A stretch of 6,888 nucleotides of DNA from Rhodospirillaceae bacterium (GTDB taxonomy: Bacteria > Pseudomonadota > Alphaproteobacteria > MPNO01 > UBA2964). The notes under the pieces are model-generated. The model saw nothing but the letters and a program-made list of their open reading frames with translations. It was not told the origin of the DNA and made no database searches. Below, one piece after another: positions 1 to 4,751 of this stretch (positions are counted from its first letter, which is position 1; each line of letters opens with the position of its first letter). The position numbers and the translations under genes are program-made. The DNA is taken from assembly GCA_018660305.1 (NCBI GenBank), contig JABJKO010000259.1:1-6888 (forward strand). The letters are read 5' to 3'.

Positions 1-107
1 CCCAGCGCCAGTATCCTGTGGGTGGTCGGGCGGGGGAGCGGGCTGGTGCGTCTGAAAACAAACGCTGAGTATGCGTCGAGCTGTGGCGAGCGATCAAGGC
101 CTCCACA

Positions 108-135
108 TTGACAAGTCGGGGCCGTCCGCCATGAT
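108..135 (+). promoter_or_regulatory. Candidate sigma70-type promoter upstream of the Ntn-hydrolase gene
   Basis: A perfect TTGACA (108-113) is followed after 16 nt by CATGAT (130-135), which matches the TATAAT consensus at four of six positions. Transcription would begin near 142, leaving a leader of about 30 nt before the ATG at 174. The -10 half is weak and GC-rich genomes often have poorly conserved -10 boxes, so this is a candidate only. It would serve the first gene and possibly the whole four-gene unit. A similar TTGACA element precedes the last gene (4686-4714). Confidence 0.4.
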
Positions 136-139
136 GGCG
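127..139. promoter_or_regulatory. Short dyad overlapping the candidate -10 box
   Basis: CGCCAT (127-132) and ATGGCG (134-139) form a perfect inverted repeat around a single central G. The dyad covers the putative -10 hexamer, which is where a repressor operator could sit. A one-base centre is too tight for an RNA hairpin with full arms, so a protein site is the more natural reading. Six-base arms can occur by chance, and no regulator gene is present in the window to support it. Confidence 0.25.
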
Positions 140-160
140 TACATGTGTTTTGCGTAAACC

Positions 161-167
161 AAAGGAG
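161..167 (+). promoter_or_regulatory. Shine-Dalgarno site that fixes the start of the first gene
   Basis: AAAGGAG lies 6 nt before the ATG at 174. This decides for 174 over the in-frame TTG at 150, because the site lies inside the extra 24 nt that the longer version would have to translate and nothing comparable precedes 150. Confidence 0.75.
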
Positions 168-173
168 CCCGCA

Positions 174-1760
174 ATGGCCGGAAAGACCGATGAATTCGCT
201 GGTGTGAAGCTGCCCCGCTCGCCGGTCTATGGCACCAAGGGCATGGTGGTGTCCGGCCATTCCCTGTCCTCCATCGCGGGTCTGCGCATGCTGGAGCGGG
301 GCGGTACGGTGGTGGATGCCATGATTGCCTGCTCCGCCGTGCTGGCGACGGTCCTGCCCCACGCAACCTCGTTCGGCGGCGATGCCTTTATCATCCATCA
401 CGATGCCCAGTCGGGAAAGACCCAGGGGCTCAACGCCTCGGGCTACGCACCGGCCGGCGCCACGCCTGAATTTTTCAAGGACGGCATGATGCTGCACGGC
501 CCCAACGCGGCGTCAGTGCCCGGCATGGTGCGCGGCTGGGAGCGGCTGCACCAGAAGCACGGCAAAATCCCGTGGAAGGAGCTGTTCGCCGACGCCATCG
601 ACGTGGCGGAAAACGGCCATCCGCTATCACGGGTGCTGGCGAGCGCACTGCGCTTGTTCGATCATATCGGCAAGGACCCGGGCTGCGCCGCGGTCTACAT
701 GCCCGGTGGCGTGCCGATGAATGCCGGCGACATCGTCAAACAGCCGGCCCTTGCCGAGACCATCCGAGACATCGCGGAAAATGGCAGCGCGCCCTATTAC
801 GAGGGCCGCATCGCGAAAACCCTGGGCGATTACTGCCAGGCCAATGGCGGGCTGCTGTCGGCCGCCGATTTCGAAGGTTACGAGCCGGAATGGGTAGACA
901 CGCTTCACACCGGCTACCGCGATCTCGATGTCCATGTGATGCCGCCCAATTCCTACGGGCTTCTCATGCTGATGCAACTCAACGCCATCGCCGATCTGCC
1001 CCGGGAAGCCATGACCGGCCCCGATGTGGACCGGCTGGCCTATCTGATGGCGGCCGCCCGCGCCGCCTTTGACGAAGGCATCCCCTATATCTGCGATCCC
1101 GCCGTGCATCCGGCGCCCATCGACGAGCTGCTGGGCGGCCAGATGACCAGCAAGCTGCAGGCCGCCGTGCGCGACGCCGTTCCCGGCCCCCATCAGCCTC
1201 CGGGCGTCGGCGGCACCAGCTGCATCACCCTGGCCGATGGCGACGGCAACGCCATATCCGTTGTCCAGAGCGTGTTCCATGTTTTTGGTTCAGGGTTCCT
1301 CGATCCCGGCACCGGCATCCTGCTCAACAACCGCATGACCGGTTTTGTCACCGATCCTGAACACCGCAACGTGGTGGCGCCACACAAGAAGCCCAGCCAC
1401 ACGCTGAACCCGGTGATGGCGTTGCGCGGCGGCAAGGTAAAGTACCTGCTGACCACGCCCGGCGGGCCGGCCCAGACCATCTCCAACGTGCAGATGCTGA
1501 CCAATATGGTGGATCGTGGCATGGAACTGTCCGCCGCCATCGAGGCGCCCCGCTGGTCGGTGGATATGGGGGGCAACTATCTGATCGACGACGCATTCCC
1601 CGACGAGATCGGCGACGGACTCACCGGCCGCGGGTTCGAGGTCAAACGGGCATCGGGGGCATCGTATTTCGGGTCGAGCAAGTGTCTGGAAGTCCTCGAC
1701 AACGGCGTCCTGTGCGGTGCCGCCGATGATCGCCGCGAAGCCTTTGCGGTTGGTGCCTAA
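174..1760 (+). CDS. Gamma-glutamyltransferase-family Ntn-hydrolase (cytoplasmic, substrate uncertain)
   Basis: The product is 528 aa. The family is made as a proenzyme that cleaves itself before a threonine, which then becomes the N-terminal nucleophile of the small subunit and attacks an amide bond. Visible signatures: the N-terminal helix region GHSLSSIAGLRML with GGTVVDA, FGGD at residues 67-70, the cleavage and nucleophile segment GG|TSC with Thr348 (codon 1215-1217) followed by ADGDGNAISVVQS, FGSG at 371-374, SHTLNP at 408-413 (position of the usual SSMSP or HTLNP motif), and the oxyanion-type Gly-Gly at 430-431 in TTPGGP. Predicted subunits are about 347 and 181 aa, normal for the family. 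No signal peptide is visible, unlike classical periplasmic GGT. The usual REMAP-type arginine motif is replaced by SGYAP (residues 89-93), and TTH at the nucleophile by TSC, so true gamma-glutamyl specificity is doubtful. GGT-like amidases such as YwrD-type proteins or the oxamate amidohydrolase HpxW are plausible relatives. Family assignment is firm; substrate is unknown. The next gene starts 18 nt downstream. Confidence 0.92.
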   Translation: MAGKTDEFAGVKLPRSPVYGTKGMVVSGHSLSSIAGLRMLERGGTVVDAMIACSAVLATVLPHATSFGGDAFIIHHDAQSGKTQGLNASGYAPAGATPEFFKDGMMLHGPNAASVPGMVRGWERLHQKHGKIPWKELFADAIDVAENGHPLSRVLASALRLFDHIGKDPGCAAVYMPGGVPMNAGDIVKQPALAETIRDIAENGSAPYYEGRIAKTLGDYCQANGGLLSAADFEGYEPEWVDTLHTGYRDLDVHVMPPNSYGLLMLMQLNAIADLPREAMTGPDVDRLAYLMAAARAAFDEGIPYICDPAVHPAPIDELLGGQMTSKLQAAVRDAVPGPHQPPGVGGTSCITLADGDGNAISVVQSVFHVFGSGFLDPGTGILLNNRMTGFVTDPEHRNVVAPHKKPSHTLNPVMALRGGKVKYLLTTPGGPAQTISNVQMLTNMVDRGMELSAAIEAPRWSVDMGGNYLIDDAFPDEIGDGLTGRGFEVKRASGASYFGSSKCLEVLDNGVLCGAADDRREAFAVGA

Positions 1761-1778
1761 ACACGGATTGGTCAACAC

Positions 1779-3464
1779 ATGTCCAGCCCACTGCTGATCC
1801 GTAACGCCAAAATCATTACCTGCGATGGTGACAACACTGTCGCCGAGGCGGTGGCCCTGCGCGGCAACAAGATCGAAGCCGTTGGCCCGGCTTATTTCCT
1901 GGCCTCCGATTACGGAGATGCACGCATCATCGATGCCGGCGGGCGGGCGGTGATGCCGGGTATGATCGATGGCCATTCGCACATGGACCGCGAAGGGCTC
2001 AAGACGGTGTTTCCGTCCCTGTCGGGCTGTGCGTCCATCGACGATATTTTGCAGCGCATCGAAGCGCTGGTGGCCGATGCCGAGCCCGGCGAGTGGATCG
2101 TCACCATGCCCATCGGCGAGCCGCCCTATTACTGGAACGTGCCCGATTGTCTGGCGGAGAAGCGTTTTCCCACACGGCACGATCTCGACCGGATCTCGCC
2201 CAACAATCCGGTCTATATCCGGCCCATCTGGGGCTACTGGCGCCATATTCTGCCGCTCACGTCCGTTGCCAACAGCAAGGCCCTTGAAAGTAGTGGGCTT
2301 CACCCGGGCATGAACGGGCTGCCGGATACCATAAAGCTGGAAACCGACGCCGACGGCGAGACCCTTAACGGCATCATCCATGAACACACTTTCATGCCGG
2401 TGGTGGAGCTGGCATTTTTCGACAAGATGCCGCGCTTTCGCCATGAGGAACGGGTCGCGGGCATCAAGCAATCCATGGCCATCCACAACGCCACCGGCAC
2501 CACCAGCGTGTTCGAGGAGCATGGCTGCGCGCAGGAACTCATCGACGCGTGGCGCGCGGTAAGGGAATCCGGCGAGGCCACCGTGCGGGGCTCATTGATC
2601 TACAGCCCGTCCTGGCATTTCGCCGACATTGACGGCTACGCCAAGGCGCTGGCCGGCTGGTCGGATTTCATTGGCAACGGCGGCGAGGGCGATGAATGGC
2701 TTCGCGTCGAAGGCATGTTCGCCGATTACGGCATCGAGCCGGAAAACATGCTGCGCATAAGATCCGCGCCTTATACCGGCTGGTCCGGCTTCAATTACGA
2801 CAGCGGCGTGCCACGGGAGATGATGACCCCCATGCTCATCGAGGCGGCGCGCAACAATATCCGCTGCGCCGCCATCTGGATGGAGTTCCTGGATCATTTC
2901 AAGGAGGTCAACGAGGTGGTGCCCCTGGAAGGCAGGCGCTGGATCATGGGGCATCTGGATGTGGCCAATGAGGAACAGATAAAAACCATCGCCGAGCTGG
3001 GGCTGGTGATGAGTTCCCACACCAACCGCTATATCTACAAGCATGGCCACGTGGTCCGCGACAAGATCGGCGCCGAAAACGAAAACGATATCGCGCCGCT
3101 GCGGCGGCTGGTCGATGCCGGTGTCCATATCGGTTTCGCCACCGACAACGTGCCCACCACCCTGTGGTATCCGGTATGGCAGGCGGTAACCCGCTACAAC
3201 CGCGAGATCGACGCCCCGGTGGCGCCGGACCAGGCGCTGACCCGCATGGAAGCCCTGCGCTGCGCCACCATCGAGACCGCCCATCTGACCTTCGAGGAAG
3301 ACATCAAGGGATCCCTGGAACCGGGCAAGCTCGCCGATTTGATCATCCTCAGCGACGATCCCCTCACCTGTCCCGAAAACGACATCAAGGGCATCACGTC
3401 GGAGCTGACCATTGTCGACGGCAGCATCGTTCATGATACGGGAGTGGTGGATGCCAATGGATAA
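1779..3464 (+). CDS. Amidohydrolase of the YtcJ/NfdA-like (amidohydrolase-3) type
   Basis: The product is 561 aa, a typical length for this branch of the metal-dependent amidohydrolase superfamily, which hydrolyses amide or other C-N bonds in a TIM barrel. An N-terminal beta-sandwich part (IRNAKIITCDGDNTVAEAVA) leads to VMPGMIDGHSHMD, whose His66 and His68 are the HxH metal ligands. Later landmarks are FEEHG (Glu246, Glu247, His248), IMGH (His392, at the position of the usual IEHA histidine), His414, and ATDN with Asp456, the expected barrel-end metal or catalytic aspartate. The C-terminal KGSLEPGKLADLIIL returns to the composite beta-sandwich and is diagnostic. The usual HAIGD segment, which supplies a ligand histidine, appears as CAAIWM (363-368) with no histidine. 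The substrate pocket is therefore probably divergent, or this is a subfamily of its own. The start at 1779 has only a weak upstream GGA, consistent with translation coupled to the preceding gene 18 nt away. A cytoplasmic location is likely, as no signal peptide is visible. Confidence 0.9.
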   Translation: MSSPLLIRNAKIITCDGDNTVAEAVALRGNKIEAVGPAYFLASDYGDARIIDAGGRAVMPGMIDGHSHMDREGLKTVFPSLSGCASIDDILQRIEALVADAEPGEWIVTMPIGEPPYYWNVPDCLAEKRFPTRHDLDRISPNNPVYIRPIWGYWRHILPLTSVANSKALESSGLHPGMNGLPDTIKLETDADGETLNGIIHEHTFMPVVELAFFDKMPRFRHEERVAGIKQSMAIHNATGTTSVFEEHGCAQELIDAWRAVRESGEATVRGSLIYSPSWHFADIDGYAKALAGWSDFIGNGGEGDEWLRVEGMFADYGIEPENMLRIRSAPYTGWSGFNYDSGVPREMMTPMLIEAARNNIRCAAIWMEFLDHFKEVNEVVPLEGRRWIMGHLDVANEEQIKTIAELGLVMSSHTNRYIYKHGHVVRDKIGAENENDIAPLRRLVDAGVHIGFATDNVPTTLWYPVWQAVTRYNREIDAPVAPDQALTRMEALRCATIETAHLTFEEDIKGSLEPGKLADLIILSDDPLTCPENDIKGITSELTIVDGSIVHDTGVVDANG

Positions 3465-3470
3465 AAAGAA

Positions 3471-3511
3471 GGTCCCCCCCACCCTAACCCTCCCCCTCCA
3501 GGGGGGAGGGA
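3471..3511. repeat. GC-rich intergenic palindromic repeat element
   Basis: The element begins GGTCCCCCCCACCCTAACC and ends in a perfect 9-bp stem, CCCTCCCCC (3488-3496) against GGGGGAGGG (3502-3510), with loop TCCAG. Elements of this pattern (CCCACCCTAACCCTCCCC, short loop, GGGGAGGG) are, from general knowledge, scattered in many copies between genes in Alphaproteobacteria. It sits in the 78-nt gap between the amidohydrolase and PLP-enzyme genes and begins 7 nt after the stop codon. No T-tract follows the stem, so it is not a classical intrinsic terminator. It could stabilise the upstream mRNA 3' end or weaken readthrough. Only one copy is in this window, so repetitiveness is inferred from recognition. 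Confidence 0.7.
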
Positions 3512-3542
3512 ATAATGTCGCGCCATCGCCAGGAACAATTTC

Positions 3543-4634
3543 ATGAACCTTTCCGAACTGGATACGCCGGTCCTGCTGGTGGATGGCGATGCGTTCGACC
3601 GCAACATGGAACGCATGACATCCCTGACGACAGCTTCGGACATTGCCTGGCGGCCGCACGCCAAGGCCCACAAATCGCCCGCCGTCGCCGAGATGCAGAT
3701 GGCGGCCGGCGCCCGCGGCATCTGCTGCGCCAAGCTGGGCGAGGCCGAAGTCATGGCGGCGGAGGGCTCCAAGGACATCCTGATCACCACCCCGGTGATC
3801 GGCCTGTCCAAATTGATGCGCCTGATGCAGGTCGCCAACCAGGCCACCGTTTCCGTGGTTGCCGACGATGCGTCCAATATCGAGGAGATGTCCGTGTGCG
3901 CCCGTACCGCCGGAATCCGCCCCGACGTGGTGATCGAGATCGATGTGGGTCAGGGCCGCTGCGGTGTACAGCCCGGTGAGGCGGCCGTGCAGCTGGCCCG
4001 CCAGGTGATGGAGGCCGACTGGCTCACTTTCAAGGGCTTGCAGGGCTATCAGGGCGCGATCCAGATGACCGCGTCGTTCGCCGACCGCAAACAGGCGGCC
4101 ACCGACGCCCTGACCAGGCTTACGGACACGGCGGAACAAATCCGCGCCGCCAATATCCCCTGCGATTATCTGACCGGCGGCGGCACCGGAACATCGGTCA
4201 TCGACGCCGCCGCGGGCGGGCTGACCGAGCTGCAGCCGGGCGGTTATCTGTTCATGGACGCGCGCTACCGCACCATCGAATGGGACGACGGCAATTCGGT
4301 GCCGTTCGAACAATCCCTGACCGTGCTTTCTTCGGTTATTTCGAAGCCGGCCGACAACCGGTGCATTCTCGATATGGGGCTAAAGGCCGTGAGTTCCGAT
4401 GGCGGAATTCCAGTGCCGATGGATGTCCCCGGCGCCGCCTTCAAATTCGCCGGCGAGGAACATGGCGAACTGACCTGGGAAAACGGCCCCTGCCCCCTCG
4501 CCCTCGGCGACAAGGTCCGCTTCGTGCCGACCCATTGCGACACGACGGTCAATCTCCATGACCGGTTTATCGTCGTCCGCGGCGAGGCGGTAACCGACGT
4601 CTGGGACATCGCGGCACGGGGGCGGCTGCAGTAG
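3543..4634 (+). CDS. PLP-dependent D-threonine aldolase/D-serine dehydratase (DSD1) family enzyme
   Basis: The product is 363 aa, matching the usual length of about 370 aa. The family has an N-terminal alanine-racemase-like TIM barrel that holds PLP and a C-terminal beta domain that supplies a metal site. The N-terminus ELDTPVLLVD is the classical family opening. RPHAKAHKSP carries Lys41 (codon 3663-3665), the predicted Schiff-base lysine. EIDVGQGRCGV is the barrel motif with the glycine-arginine turn, and LTGGGTGTS is the phosphate-binding loop. VPTHCDTTVNLHD near the C-terminus places His331 and Asp333 as divalent-metal ligands. The H-x-D form resembles D-threonine aldolases and D-3-hydroxyaspartate aldolases more than the H-x-C of D-serine dehydratases. 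The likely reaction is retro-aldol cleavage of a D-beta-hydroxy amino acid, or beta-elimination from one; this is inference. The start is supported by AGGAA at 3531-3535, 7 nt upstream. Annotation pipelines often label such proteins alanine racemase, which is probably wrong. Confidence 0.9.
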   Translation: MNLSELDTPVLLVDGDAFDRNMERMTSLTTASDIAWRPHAKAHKSPAVAEMQMAAGARGICCAKLGEAEVMAAEGSKDILITTPVIGLSKLMRLMQVANQATVSVVADDASNIEEMSVCARTAGIRPDVVIEIDVGQGRCGVQPGEAAVQLARQVMEADWLTFKGLQGYQGAIQMTASFADRKQAATDALTRLTDTAEQIRAANIPCDYLTGGGTGTSVIDAAAGGLTELQPGGYLFMDARYRTIEWDDGNSVPFEQSLTVLSSVISKPADNRCILDMGLKAVSSDGGIPVPMDVPGAAFKFAGEEHGELTWENGPCPLALGDKVRFVPTHCDTTVNLHDRFIVVRGEAVTDVWDIAARGRLQ

Positions 4635-4651
4635 AAAGATTGCATCTTTCT
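4633..4651 (+). other. Small hairpin overlapping the stop codon of the PLP-enzyme gene
   Basis: AGAAAGAT (4633-4640) and ATCTTTCT (4644-4651) pair perfectly over 8 bp around a TGC loop. The arm begins within the TAG stop codon (4632-4634). The stem is A/T-rich and no T-run follows, so termination is doubtful. It may protect the 3' end of the transcript or be chance. It lies 35 nt before the candidate promoter of the next gene. Confidence 0.3.
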
Positions 4652-4656
4652 CATCT

Positions 4657-4670
4657 CGTCATTACCGGGC
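4657..4670. repeat. Possible remnant of an alphaproteobacterial intergenic palindrome
   Basis: CGTCATTACCGGGC resembles the left half of a common alphaproteobacterial repeat family (CGTCATTGCCGGGC, short loop, then the complementary GCCCGGCAAT-like arm). The matching right arm is not present: the sequence continues CCAAGTGTG. It would therefore be a decayed half-element. The match is short and from memory. Confidence 0.2.
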
Positions 4671-4685
4671 CCAAGTGTGCTCCAT

Positions 4686-4714
4686 TTGACAGGGCGTGCA
4701 CCGTTGCCGATGAT
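4686..4714 (+). promoter_or_regulatory. Candidate internal promoter for the acyl-CoA ligase gene
   Basis: A perfect TTGACA (4686-4691) is followed after exactly 17 nt by GATGAT (4709-4714), matching TATAAT at four positions. The start of transcription would fall near 4721, giving a leader of about 30 nt before the ATG at 4752. The geometry resembles that of the candidate promoter before the first gene. The 117-nt gap, the longest between genes here, also fits a separate or secondary promoter. Confidence 0.4.
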
Positions 4715-4738
4715 CCGGGCAACCAAGAACAACGCTTC

Positions 4739-4744
4739 AGGGAG
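4739..4744 (+). promoter_or_regulatory. Shine-Dalgarno site that fixes the start of the ligase gene
   Basis: AGGGAG lies 7 nt upstream of the ATG at 4752. The reading frame stays open back to a GTG at 4677 and an ATG at 4710, but neither has a comparable site, and both would overlap the candidate promoter. The extra residues do not look like part of the CoA-binding domain. Confidence 0.7.
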
Positions 4745-4751
4745 ACAGGAT

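Noticed and set aside
19..43. G-rich tract that might form a quadruplex
   Set aside because: Only three runs of three or more G are present (GGG, GGGGG, GGG), with a GG pair needed for a fourth; too weak to claim.
1..111. Open plus-strand frame at the left edge that could be the tail of an upstream gene
   Set aside because: It is only about 36 codons with no recognisable motif, and random GC-rich sequence is often open this long. I see nothing else in 1-107.
150..173. Upstream TTG start for the first gene
   Set aside because: It would add eight residues and engulf the Shine-Dalgarno site at 161-167 that serves the ATG at 174; no ribosome site precedes 150.
1290..2522. A 410-codon open frame on the minus strand across the first and second genes
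   Set aside because: It has the same antisense-shadow pattern, no recognisable motif, and covers catalytic motifs of both real genes on the other strand.
3488..3510. The C/G-run palindrome as an intrinsic terminator
   Set aside because: The stem is strong but is followed by AATAATG rather than a T-tract, and a co-directional gene starts 32 nt later; a repeat element is the better explanation.
2592..4313. A 573-codon open frame on the minus strand spanning parts of two genes and the gap between them
   Set aside because: It runs opposite two strongly recognisable plus-strand enzymes, has a His/Gly/Gln/Asp-rich composition typical of antisense frames in GC-rich codon-biased DNA, and contains the translated palindrome. 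No domain is recognisable.
4703..4723. Inverted repeat GTTGCC / GGCAAC with a 9-nt loop around the candidate -10
   Set aside because: The arms are only 6 bp with a long loop and do not extend; expected by chance in GC-rich DNA.
4677..4751. Upstream GTG (4677) or ATG (4710) start for the ligase gene
   Set aside because: Neither has a good ribosome site, both overlap the candidate promoter, and the extra residues do not resemble the CoA-binding domain.
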